Source of the DNA: Cladorrhinum sp. PSN259
Lineage: Eukaryota; Ascomycota; Sordariomycetes; Sordariales; Podosporaceae
Assembly: GCA_033725935.1 (NCBI GenBank)
Contig: MU867079.1
Location: forward strand, 350,366 to 414,365
DNA: 64,000 bases
Direction of reading: 5' to 3'
The position numbers and the translations under genes were made by a program. The notes below the pieces were generated by a model. The model saw nothing but the letters and a program-made list of their open reading frames with translations. It made no database searches and was not told the DNA's origin. Every line of letters starts with the position of its first letter. The first letter of the stretch is position 1. This document shows positions 8,693 to 20,800 of this stretch, in pieces.

Positions 8693-11600
8693 GGTTGGTC
8701 TTCAGATGGTGAATTAGGGACTAGGTAATAAGTCGGATTGTGTCAATCACCCGTTTCTTCACGTGTTTCAGATTGGTGGGTGGGGCTGAGGTTCGAGGTT
8801 CGAGGTTCGAGATTCAAGATGGCTGATGGGAATCGGCACGGTCGGGAACTCGGTGAGTGAGACGGCGACTGCTCAGTTCGGACGATGTTGAGAAAGCCCG
8901 GGACTGCCAAGACCTGCACCGACGCAATGAAGTGACAGAAAGCTTGGGCCAACTTTTGAGTTGTGAGTGAAGTGACAGGGGTCATATCCGTTGTCTCGGG
9001 ACCGAAATCGACCCATTCTTTGCATTTTCTGTCATGTTTGACAAGGGAAAGAACAGATCGATCTCGGGAGATGCAGATTGCCGGAAAGTTTGGAATTAGT
9101 GTAGAGCAATGCCAATTCGATGCCCATTCGTCCCATCACAGCGGGGCGCAAGAATTGGACCTGAATTCTGCTCTCTCAAGACGTCAGCGCTTGTGATTTC
9201 CTCAAACCCCACCAATCACAGACAGTGGGGGTGACGGTTTGCCATGGCTTCATCAAGATGTTTGTGTGCAAAAGGCCTCGTGGCAGAGAAAAATGATAAG
9301 CCACAAAATGCCGAAAACGGTCTCACGCATGCGATCCCTCATCAAGCCGTCAACCACTACATCAAGGTTACATTGCCGCTTCTATTCTGTTCTTCCAAAG
9401 TTTTTTTTTTTTTTTTTTTGTCTCTTTCTACACAGCCTCACATGCAAGATATAGATAAACGGTTCTTTCTTTTGCTTTTCCTTCATCCTTCACTCTTTCC
9501 ATGATCAGGAGAATGCTGGCCTCTGACAGTCGACACACGGCAAGACCGAACGCTCAAACAACACCATCCAACCTCGACGCCACATCCCGACATCCCACCA
9601 TTACCCAAGATTGTCCGGTCATGCACATGCAGCAGAATATTTATATCTATTATACAACAAAAAAAGCCGCGCGCCAAAGCGAATTGTTCCAGAAGAAACG
9701 GAGAACCTCCTTCCCCCCTTTGATATGCGGTCCATTGAGCCGGCACTTTTCTTTTACACAACCACAACACACATCATCATGCCGTCTTATTATTGGCTTC
9801 AACAGCCGGTGGCATTGTGCGAAGGATAGGCAGCCGAAAACTGCGCCGGATATCCTCCAGCCCCAACGGCACAGCTAAACGACATGACTCGAGGGGAGAA
9901 TGATCATCATCATCATGATGCTCTTCCCCTCTCCAATTCTCGGGGGTTTTTTTTCTTCTTCCTCTTCCCCTTTTCTTCGTCCGTTTCTTCCTCCTTGCCC
10001 CGGCTAAACAACAAGGCTACAGACATACATACATAAACATCTGCAGGTCCAAATAGACTGCATTCTACCCAAGCTGACATGCATGTCACTTACACAGACG
10101 TGTCTCTCATTTTATTTTACCTTGGTTTCATTCCAGAACAATCACCCGCTTCACTTCCTTCAGCAAAAGTCCGGCCCGGCAGACGAACAAAATTCACCTC
10201 GACCTATGACGAAGGAGCAAATCGAGGGATGCAGTTTGTCTGCCGCTACCCGGCCTTACATTCCTGACAATTCATCCAATCTCCCCCTCATCCCTTTTTT
10301 TGCTCTCCGTCATCTCAACCTCTCACTCCCAGAAACACAACGGCCTCATCTCTGTCCCACCATCATCGCGTTCATGCAACATCGACTGACTGGTTGCACA
10401 ATTACCTTTTCAGCGCGATCCAAGGGTGTACAACGGCAGCCACGAATGATCCCTCAGGAAGGCTCCTGGACCTTGGGGAGGTTGTGGTCGGCTTCAGCAT
10501 TGAAAAGGCGGACGGCATGCCGTCACACCCAGTGGCACACTTCTCCCTTACCCTCTCAGCTCTCGACCCCATTCACAGATCATCGGTTCTGAGATCTCTA
10601 AAGTGGGGCAGTAGGAACCATTCCGTATAAGCTCGCTTCCTCCTTTCTCCCTTCACTGAGCAGACGTCTGCCACAAATATACAAGACAACAACATCCAAC
10701 CACACCATGGCAGCAAGCCTTACACTCCCAAAGTTGGGTATTATACCCCAAACAACACACGAGCGCACTTCCCCTCAGGGAGCTTTATTCTCCATCAATC
10801 TATTGATCTTCACATTACAGCAAAACCCCCATGTATGATGGCCTTTTGCATTAGCCTCAAGACGAGTGCTCTTCAAATGACTATTTCACAACACCAAGAA
10901 GCAGAAAAATATCTACAAGCCTCGCCCCCACAAAGCGTGCGATTGTCCTTTATATCCTCCCCTCTCCCCCAAAATTAGATTTCTATTTCGTCTTCCCCCG
11001 TACATCCCACCTCAAGTTCGTAACCCACCGCATTGATCAATCATCAAGACATACACTCAAACTGCGCGCACCTCTGCCTATGGAATACACATGGCCCTGG
11101 GCATTTGTTGGCGTGGAAGCTTTTGAGAAACAGAAAAGGGCTTGATTATAAGAAAATCCGTTTTGAAGAAAGTTCTTCTGATGGACATGTACATACCTTG
11201 AACGCACACAGCACTAGTTAAGGGTGTATGTACAAGATGGCATTTCTCCCTTATTATGGCACCCTGACTTATCATGGGGACCTGCGTGTCCCTCCCCCAT
11301 GCATGGTTATATTCAAACTCGAGTGAGCGAGTCCGCCATGGCTTTCATTTGCACAACATACATATGTACACACGAAACACCGAATCAAGTGAAAGGGATG
11401 ATTAAATATCTGACATGGCAAAAGTATATTACATCTTTAACGTCCGTGTATAACATCTTCATATATATAGACCCTTCACATACTCACACCCCTTCGAGAA
11501 CACATGATACACAGAATACCTCTTCTCTCCCTACTTATCTCCATACAGGGATCAAGTCTGGCACAAATCATACACGAACAAACACTCATACATGCCAGGG

Positions 11601-12944
11601 AAACCAAGTGGTAAGAAAACTAAACATTTTCCATTTCCCATAAAAAAAAAGACAATCATGAGATAGGTAAGGTAGGTAGGTATGTATGAACCAATAAATA
11701 AAAAGAACTAAAAGTACAGAGAAAATATTGCCACCCTTCTTCATCTCTTTCTCCCTCGGTCACAACAAATATCCCAATTTGACTTTCTCGACAAAAACAA
11801 CAACACCAAGTTAATAATCTTACACACTTCCGACGATGACAACATCCCAAGAGAGGTACGTCGCACACTTGACACCTTTTTTTTTTTTCTGCATCCCGTC
11901 CTCCTGCCACTACCCCACCGATTTCCCCCCGGCCCCTAATCCTTATCCCAAAGTCCATCCATCAACCCAATTATCCGAATATCCTACTGTTTCCAAAAGA
12001 AAAAGTTCCTCGTGTATTCCCACTTTCACTGGCCAGCTTCCCATGGAATCCCATTCCCTATTAATATTGAAAAATAAAAAAAGGTACTAATAAAGAAAAT
12101 AGTTCAAAGAGAAAACAGAAAAGAAAAGAGAAATATGAAAAAAACAGGGGGAAAAAAATCGGCCGTACAAGACATATTTTCGTTATCGATGATTTTCATT
12201 TCGTATTGTTGATGATGATGATGGTGTATTTCGTCATTGTCATTTGACATGCGAATTGATGCGGATGAAGTGAAAATACTTTTTCTGTGCGTCTGTATGT
12301 GTTGATGACACCGAAAAAGAAAAGCAAACCAGCAAAATGAAAAAGAAGCAGGTAATTATGATTGCGCCGGCCATCGTGTGATAATGGTGGTTAATTGTTG
12401 CTGTGGTTTTTGTTTTTGGGTATGTATTTCCACATTTTTTGTTTGCCGTTTTTTTCTCTTTGAACAAAGATTCTGTGTGTTGGTGTCAAGTTGCATGTGC
12501 TGCGTTTTGTTGTATATAGCGGCCGTTGAGCGTCGTTGTATATGTTGATGATACAAGCAGGAGAAGACCAATACAGAAAAACAGCATCAACCCCTTTCAA
12601 ACAAACGACAAGAAACACCTCGCACAAACCAAGAAACCAGCAAACGAAAATAAAACGGCACTGCATGAAACGATCATGATGAATGTTGTTGAATGTTGAT
12701 GTTGGTACACAGTATCCTCTTCCCCTCGGAAGGGATCTGAAAGAAGAAGTGAAAAAGAAGAAGCAAAGGGGGTATTGATGATGAAGACAACCAAAAAAAA
12801 GGGGCAACCAAAAAACCGAAAACCCAAAATCTCAGAAAACGACGCCAACCAAGAAAAATCCAAAACGTACAACTCGACGACAAAGAATTATTAAACTTTT
12901 CCCCACACTCCTCCTTTCCAACAGCTTTCCCCATCGCAAACACC
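8693..12944. other. 4.25-kb non-coding region between ssp120-like and the C2H2 gene
   Basis: No open frame here has domain motifs, good codon structure or credible splice partners. The left part holds the ssp120-like promoter, including a 7-bp triplet repeat (about 8791-8812) and a 10-bp palindrome AGATCGATCT (9055-9064). A T18-type tract lies at about 9401-9419. From about 10 kb onward the DNA is rich in simple CA/TA/GT runs and A-tracts. The last 1-1.5 kb (about 11.5-12.9 kb) probably includes the 3' untranslated region of the C2H2 gene, which is transcribed toward it. Confidence 0.5.
8791..8812. repeat. 7-bp tandem triplet near the ssp120-like gene
   Basis: GAGGTTC is repeated three times in a row, followed by a degenerate fourth unit (gagattc), about 100 bp upstream of the ssp120-like start. 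Each unit includes GGTTCGA, which resembles a tRNA B box, but no tRNA fold surrounds it. Confidence 0.7.
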
Positions 12945-14532
12945 TTACATACTCTCAATCCTAGCACTCGGCATCTGCATAGTCGGGTCGTCAAACTCCA
13001 ACTTGGGTCCTCCCCACGGATCATAAGCCGTTACACCTCCAGCTCCATATGCCGGCATCTGTCCAATCGTCGTCACCTCAACGGGAGGCTGATAGGTCAC
13101 CTCGCTATACCACTGCGGCTCGCTGCTCTGGTGCTGCTGTTCTTGCTGGTATTGCTGAGTCTGTTGTGGCTGGCTGGTGGCCTGGGGCGGTGGAAAGCTA
13201 ACCACCTGTCCCTGCTCAACAACCGGGCTGGCAGCATGGGTGTGCAGGGCATAAGTCGCGGCTTGGGCAGGTGGTGCGTGGGTGTAAAAGCCATCCTGTG
13301 TCGAAGGACTCCTGCCTGCGGAGCCGGCAGAGAAACTGGATGGGCTGCTCTGGATCGAGGTTGCGAGGCCAGGGGCGTTAGGATACGTTGGGATCTCCAG
13401 GGGCAAACGCTCAACGCCCTGTCTCGGGATTTGCTGGTACTGGTGGTGAGCATGCACCTGGGCAGCGGCGGCGTGGTGAGGGTGAGGGTGAGGGTGAGGG
13501 TTAGTGTTCATCGTCGCTACGCCCGGGTTGTTTTGATCGGCAACAAAATAGCTGTGATGCGGGAGGCTCGCAGTTCTCTGGAGCATGGGAACACCAGGGT
13601 GCTGTTGAGGGTGAGGTTGTTGTTGGTGCTGCTCATGGGGATGGTGAGCTTGGCTGTGAAGAGGACCGTGGTACTCTGCCGCGCCACCAGACGACAAGCT
13701 GTGTCTGTGCTGGTTGTTGTACTGCTGCTGCAAGTTGTAGCTGTTGATGTGCTGGCCAAAGTCGGCGAAGGAAGCAGCGCGCTGGAGATGGTGGCCATGA
13801 GGACCCATCATGGACACGTGGTGTTGAGGCCAAGGCATGGCCGTGTGGCTTTTGGGTGTTGAAGGGGAATCCTCGCTGCCTGTGTCGGACATGGAGTCGT
13901 CGAGCTCCGACGAGTGAATTCCTCGCTGATGGGACCGCCTCTGGTGTTTTACCATGGTTGTCTTTCTGCAGAAGCTGTTTCCCGATGACTGGTTAGTGCC
14001 GGCGTCTTCAGAATTCCCAAGAAATTCCTTACCTTTTCAAGCACCCATCATGGGCGCATTTGTATGGGCGCTTGCCAGTGTGGATGCGCCTATGCCTGGC
14101 AAGACTTGAAGACTGAAGTGGTACTGAAGTCAGTATATGTTTGTTTCTATTCCATACAACCGTCGAAGAGCAACTTACATCTGAGAACCGCTTGCCGCAG
14201 TTATGATGTTGACATTGATGCGGCTTCTCGCCAGTGTGTGTTCGAATATGAACCTTCAAAGCACTTCTCTGGATGAAGCTCTTGCCGCATCCCTGGTGGG
14301 TGCACTGATACGGCCGTTCGTTGGTGTGAATCCGGTAATGTCTCTGCAAGTCAGACTTGCGGTTGAAGCTCTATTCATTGCCACCATCCACATCGTTAGC
14401 CACTACACCATTCCTCTCAACCTATAACGCCCATCGTCAGAACAGAGGGGTACACACCTTACCGCACCCATCCCAATCACATTGGAAGGGGCGGGTTGTG
14501 GGTTCATTATCAACAAGCTCCATGAGTTCCAT
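12945..14532 (-). CDS. C2H2 zinc-finger transcription factor, four fingers
   Basis: Nuclear DNA-binding regulator. Four exons are supported: 14532-14458, 14370-14179, 14112-14033 and 13974-12945; introns are 87, 66 and 58 bp with GTGTGT, GTAAGT and GTAAGG donors and branch sites such as GCTAACG and ACTAACC. The minimal product is 458 residues. Four consecutive fingers start FQCDWDGC, YQCTHQGC, HQCQHHNC and YKCAHDGC, linked by TNERP, TGEKP and TGKRP; all Cys and His ligands are present. The fingers span about residues 16-131. The rest (about 310 residues) is low-complexity, rich in Gln, His, Pro and Ser, with His-Pro repeats, typical of activation domains. The start is uncertain: the frame is open upstream of 14532 to an AG acceptor at 14567, and a 62-bp intron (14567-14628) could join it to another exon. 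I do not recognise the orthologue by name. Confidence 0.88.
13475..13503 (-). repeat. Hexamer repeat encoding His-Pro units
   Basis: GGTGAG-type hexamers on the + strand encode a His-Pro dipeptide run in the C-terminal half of the C2H2 protein. This is a coding microsatellite; changes of one unit would add or remove one His-Pro pair. Confidence 0.65.
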
Positions 14533-17500
14533 TCTCTTCCTAGGGTCCTCTTTCGCTTTGGTATTCCTGGTTCAAAAAGATCGGTGCACGGGAGGGACTG
14601 GGCGGCTCGGTCGTGCACGTTCTCTTACTTATAGGAGCAGTCCTCTGTTTCGCCTCTTCAAGTTGTGGTGGTGTGGGGTACAAGCTTGTTGATGATCAGG
14701 GAGTCCCAGTCGAGAGGCGTGGCGATTAATGGGTTCGGGCTCCGGAAAGATTAGTTGTAAGTACGTCCTGGGTTGGTGGTTCGATCAGGTACCCCGGTTC
14801 GGTAAAGGTGACCGAGCGTGATCTTCTCCTCCTCAATGCAAAACAGGACTTATGAATTATGCAAAATTTTGCGATGACAACTTCACACAGACGTGAACGA
14901 ATGAACTTTGCAGCTGATGGGAGGTCGTGACAGCTCTCAGGTGATTAGGAGGGCGTTGAAGTGTAAAGACGGGACGGGCGGTCAAGGACAGGCAGGCGGG
15001 CGTCCAGCGCAGTTGTCAGTTGCTGCTGCAGATGGGCGGAGAGCAGAACAACCGAAAAGGCCGAAGAGAGAGAGGGAGTGTGGGTGAGTGAGGGTGAGTG
15101 AGTGAGTCGAGCTGAAGGAGTGAGGAAAGGTTGGTTGTTGAAGGGGCAGTTATCAGGCGGTCCTCCGACAATGATAATATTATGAAGGTCTTGGAAACCT
15201 GTCAGCAACCAGCAACCAAGTGAAACGATGAGATGAATAAACAACAACAATCTGGTCACACAGCCAACATCAACACAAGCGTGACGAGACAGCTGCCGGC
15301 ACAGGTTAAGATGACTGACGGTCGAAGCCAAAATTCACAACCACATCGAACGGTGACGAAGGGAGGGAGGGGAGGCTGGGTCTTATGAAGGTTCAGGTGG
15401 ATTCACTTGAGCAGCAGCACTAGCATCGCAGGCCTGAAGCGAAAGAGAAAGCTTGGTGCACGGAGCACTGGCACTAAGAATTCTCCGCTCCATGTTGTGT
15501 TAAAATGAACAAGAGGGAAAAAAAAAGGCCCTGCCGGAAAGGCTGGCGCTGATAGGCCAGGGGGGCGTGTGCTGCTGGGGGTAGGGTAGAAGATGTGTGG
15601 GGAGGGGGTGTGTGGACGTTGGGAAAGAATAAGTCTAGACGAAAAGATGGAGAAGGATGACGGGCACTGGTGGAACACCATGGTGGACTAAGACTAAAAG
15701 AAAGTATCTGCGTACCTTGCCTGTTGGGGCCGTATTTCACGCTGGCCGTATTTCACGCTGGCTGAAGTAGGGCGCTGGGCAATGGACCGGTGCGAGCAAG
15801 GACAGGGGCGCTAGCTCGGCAGGTTTGGCCGTTCGTCTTTTTTTGGTTTCGAGAGTCCAAGTGTCGAGGGCTGGCGTGTGTTAAGTTTCCGAAACCCAGC
15901 ATACACAGGACGGGGGTGTGGATCGAGTGTGGCAGGAAGCTGGCACTCTGCAGATCGTTGAAGCAAGTGTGCGTGAGGGAGGGCGGAGGTGTGCGGTGCC
16001 TGATGCAGGTTCGTTGCAGGTGCAGATTCTTGTCACTTCACCTAAGAGGCAATATGTGGCCGACTGCCGAAGGAGCGCACCGAATGTAAGCCAGGGGTTG
16101 TTGACAGGCCGTTTTTTTCCCCGCCAATATCTCCTTCTCCTTTCTTTCTTCTTTTTATGGAAAGTTGGCCGGCGGACGAGATCTGGATCTGGACTGCCTC
16201 GAGCTAAAAGAACTCCGGACTCCACACAAGCGTCCTTCTTCGCCTTCCTTCTTAAACCACGCTTGTTTATGAAAAAGATCGATCTGGGAGGGGGAAAGTT
16301 TGGACTTTAAGGTTAGCAACAGCAAAACGGTCGCCCTATTTGTCGGAACCGGCCTGTTGTTGCCAAAAGAAGCAATGATGCGACTTGGTGCTATTTTTTC
16401 AAGTGTTGGCGCCTGTCGTTTCTTTTGCGGCTGCTTTGAGCTCCGAGACTGGCCGAGGCAACGGGAGCAAGCGGATCAGCCCTGTGTGTCTTGATTGCTG
16501 GGTAGGGATGATGGTGGTGGTGACCGTTGTTGTTGACTCTTTGAGTGTATGTTGACGTGTACCCCAACCTTGACAACAGGCACGCAACACAGAGTTCAAG
16601 GATTACTGATGGTTGGGATTTTGGATGGGGAACCGGGTGGGTGCCTCGTGGGTTATGTATACCCACAAAGGAAAGGTGGCCAGGCAAGAGCGCGGTTTTG
16701 GTGGCAGACGAAATTGGAGCTAAACGAATGTTGCCGATTCTCGTCGATACATGGGTATGAACCCTGTGGCGCTGATGAGGCTATATGATCGGGGCCACTA
16801 TAACTTCGGGGATGTTCCTCTCCTCGCACTCGTCCAGCCGTCCGGGAGGGACGGAAGTAAGTGAGGAGTAAGGAGTTGAGGGTCGTGATGAAAATTGATG
16901 GTGATGAGGGTTCGAAGGACGGACGGCACAAAAAGTGGTCTACTTCGTAGGAGTTGCTCCTGCTGGTGCTGCTTCCTGCTGCTCCTTATGCTGCAAGCAA
17001 GCAAGATGTGGCCCAGGAACGGCAGCACTGTAACCTCGAGGTAGGGTTTCTTTCTCCCTTGACTGGCCTACGGTAGCAGCGGGAGGATGGGGTACATCTG
17101 GCCCCGGTGGAGTAAATGCCCGAGCACACGCTGCCAGCTGCACTCCTTCCTGCTATCCTGCTGCTGCAGGTTACAAGAAATTGGCCAGGGAAAACCAGAA
17201 CAGGGCGCCCAGGGTGTTCCGGCGATCGTTATGGTTTGGACTGGGGCTGGACCTTGTCCAGATGGGAGGTGGTCCTCTTCTCTCGGGTCTGGGGAAAGTG
17301 AGGCGAGAATGATGTTGAACAAACTACGCCGCCGCGCGGCCGAGACGGTAAAGGGTTTGTGGCTCGCCGCTGCACTTCCGTGATGAAAAGGAAGTCAATC
17401 GCAAAAGCGTTGCGTCTGTGTCAACGGGAAACAAAGCAACGATGGACGCAAGAACAGACGGCTGATGCAGAAGCCCCACGATAATTACACTATCCAACCT

Positions 17501-20500
17501 GCAGTATCGTCCGGGCGCGAGGGTCCAGTTGCAAGTCAGGTGCTCCGGAGCGGAAGAGACTGTACAAAATGTCGAACGCAGTTCCGGGCGCCGAGAGGGT
17601 TCCGAGAGGCGTCTTGCAAGTTAGGAAGGAAACAAGATTCTTAGAAGAGGGGCCCCGTTGACGACGACCGTAGCATTGGTGATATCTCTCTCTGGCTGCG
17701 GAGCTATGCCGAAGCCAAGGAATGGGATCCAGATGGCGACGCTGTGTGATATTATAGTGAGCAGGCGGGGTGGATATCTATTTGTTTGCACATATCGCCC
17801 ATCCGATATATCCACGGGTAGGTATAATATCTGATATTCGTACCGATACGGAACGTACATCAAAATTGGAAGGGAAAAAAGAAAAGAATGGGGCGGCGGC
17901 GGATCGGATATGATCTGTCAACGACCTTCCCGTTAGTGGGCCGTGTCTGTCTCCCTATTCTTACAATCTGCGACTTTCGCTCGCCGGCCGGAAGTTGGAA
18001 CGAAACTAGCATCAAGTTTAGTGTCGCCAGTCTAGTCTAGGGTACGGGTTGATCGAGGTAAAAGAAGAAAAGTAATGACAGACAGTGTCGATGGTGAGCT
18101 GTTGGGGATATGAAAAAAAAAAGAGCAACGGAACCCCGGCAGGGAGAGAGACTCTGGACCCAGAGCGAGCTTGCTTGGGTTCTCCATCCATCGTAACATC
18201 CATCTCCATGATTGTGAGTACCCCTGGCTAGACGCAGCTGTTGGGGTGCTTTCTTCTTTCGGGGCCCTGGTCGGTACAAGGGACGGAAGAGAAGGGGGAG
18301 GGTTGCTTGCTGGCCCGCAGCTTGGGAGACGCCCTACTCGAGCTTTCCTCGATAGGGTAATAGACGGGGCGATAAAAAAGGGGAAAAAGAAAAGAAATTG
18401 CCAGTTGCCTGATCATTGGCGGGCCCTGCAGGAAGCTTGCAGCTGGGCTGCTTCTAGCTTGTCGAGAGACGCTAGAACTATTCTGTGCACTAGCATTGGT
18501 GATTAGCATCAATCGAGAAGTAAAAAGAGTCAGTCTCATTCACCTTCCGCGAGTGCTATTCCAAGCTGCAATTAGCGTTGATTGTCAGCGGCGACGTCCG
18601 CGGAGCAGCTGCCCATCGCGTCGCATGCATCGCGGGGCACATCTCCCAGCGCAAGGAACGATGACATGGAAATTCAAGGTTGTTGACAATGAACAATGAT
18701 CTTTGTGGGGACAATGGACAAGGAGACAAAATCATGTGTGCATCCGATCAAACACCTGGGAACGGGACAGGGCCTCCTTCAGACCTCGACCATTATGGAG
18801 CAACTCGTACTCGCACCTTCCCAACGAGCTTCGTTCCACCTGCGCATCGAATTCATCAAGTTGGATTTCAAGCTCAATCGGAGTTTGAAGCTGCAGGTGA
18901 GAAGCTCACACCTCAATTTGGACGCGGTTGGCTGGCTGGATGGCTGGCAGACAGACGGGAAGGAGCGAAAGGCCACACACGGCTCGTCCTCCGCGCAGCT
19001 GTTCAATTGGCGAATTGCAGCTGAGTGGAGTTCCCCGAGAGAAACCAAGAAAGGAGGGCCCCTCCCTTCGACCCCATTCGCTGCAGGGCAAGCCGCACGG
19101 ACATTCATGGCACTTGCTTTTGCAGGACCCCACAACCCCGTCCGTCTGAGAGAGAGAGAGAGATGTACCTAAAGTACCGATCGGGAAGCGACCAAGTTTC
19201 TGTGAGGGTCCTTGCTCCCTGTTTCCCTGCTAAAACCATGTCCAAAAGCACCTGGCTGGTACCTTACCGGCTTCGAGAGAAACTTGTCCGGTACTCGGAA
19301 GCCCAGACCAAGGATCGCATCGGTACCTGCAAGGTTGAGGTGTGAGTAGTGTTCCCCGCGCAGAGAAGATGGAAGCGAGGGCGTGAGTGTGAGCTGCCCC
19401 TTGGTCTGCGTAAGAGATGGAGAGTTGAATGGGGAGAATGAATAGCTTCCAGCTCGAAAAGAGTGTGTATGACAGAAGACGAAAGAGTGCAAAGAAAGAT
19501 CATCACGGTATATTTTTAAAGATGGGCAAAAAGACTTTCCGGTCTCAGGTCCTGTTACACCAGCCTCCCCCTTGGGAAACGAAGAGCATCACCACCAGCA
19601 GAGCCACCACCACCCACAGCACGGCTTGCTAGCGTGACACACTGCACATCAAGTCCTTGACTTGCTTTGCAGTCCCAAATCTGGTCCGAACAGAGAAAGG
19701 GACCTGGTGCAGCATCATTTCACCTGCAGCCGTATGGTCACTAGACAGAGGCAAGGGATTGTGATGGGTCAACAAAGATCGTGACTGATCACCACCCTGG
19801 CCCGCAGCAGCAAGACTTCGGAGAGAAATTTTCACCTACTGCCATGCCCGTTCCTTTTTTCCCTCTCACCCTTATCCGTTGTCAGAGGAGCTTGTCACAG
19901 ACCCCTGTCGGCTACTTCGGATCCTGGGCTGGCTATCACACCGTACCCAAGGGGTGAAAACGGCACCGGCAGTCATGATGTGATAGACGTGTTTGGCTGT
20001 GTAAAATTCAGAATGCCGATCGCCTGTTGCTGTTGCTGCGAGAAATATGAGATCAACGTCCAGCTGTATGTACGTCTGTATGTATCTTTGTCTTTCTGCC
20101 TCCGCCGCTAATGCAAGAGCCGCCAACGTCTCACAAAAAAAAAAGGAGACGCGCCTCAGGAGATGACAGCGCGGCATCGGACAAGTCGGTCAGTTGGTTG
20201 GTCATCCAGAGTCATCAGAAAAGTTCCATCTCTCCCCCAGCGGACAGGGCGTTTCCAAGCCACTTCACACCACCGGAACTTGGAACTTGCTTCTCCGGAC
20301 AAGAATAAGCCTCCGCCTCTCACCTTGGCCCCGGGCGCCCTGCGGTCGTGTGTGCGTCATCCCGATGTTTTGGTCATTATGATATGACCTCAAAGTTTGC
20401 AAATGCCGCGTCAATATCTCATGCGACCTGTAAATCACAATAGAATGTGCTCCTCCCGTTTGCGAATCTGGGAACATCACCCGACCCGTCCACCTGAGTC

Positions 20501-20800
20501 GTTGCGGCCGGCCAGCCAACCACCGGGAACTCGAAAAGAAGAAACGTAAAAAAGAGAGAAAACAAAACATCTAATCGTAAACGGGCTGCAAGTCAACGGC
20601 CTGCCACCACTTAATCCCCGGCCGTCCAATAACTGGGAAATATGGTCTCGGTCGCTTTTTCCATTTCTCCTTCTTGCACCTCCACAGAATTCGTTTCTTT
20701 TTTCCCTCCTCCATCCCTTCCAGGTTCTCACTAGCCCGTGTCTCGACTTGAATTCATTCCCGGGGCTAAACAACTTTCTCTGCCGTGTGCGGTGGGTTGT
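14533..20800. promoter_or_regulatory. Coding-free 5' region of the C2H2 gene, proximal part
   Basis: The first 6 kb upstream of the transcription factor has no credible protein-coding exon beyond a possible extra 5' exon near 14566-14640. It contains purine-rich strands (15.0-15.7 kb), a perfect 16-bp tandem duplication (15728-15759), a second copy of the palindrome AGATCGATCT (16276-16285), a short inverted repeat GTGGATAT/ATATCCAC near 17.77-17.82 kb, and GA runs near 19.15 kb. A long leader with upstream ORFs, a promoter with distant elements, or non-coding transcripts would all fit. None can be proved from sequence. Confidence 0.4.
15728..15759. repeat. Perfect 16-bp tandem duplication
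   Basis: GGCCGTATTTCACGCT occurs twice with no spacer and no mismatch, followed by GGCTG. It lies about 1.2 kb upstream of the C2H2 start. The perfect identity suggests a recent slippage event. Confidence 0.9.

Noticed and set aside
8791..8812. GGTTCGA repeats as Pol III B boxes
   Set aside because: They are tandem units with no A box or cloverleaf nearby.
13475..13503. Telomere-like GGTGAG/GGTTAG run
   Set aside because: It is in frame within the His-Pro coding tract of the C2H2 gene and is not TTAGGG-type array.
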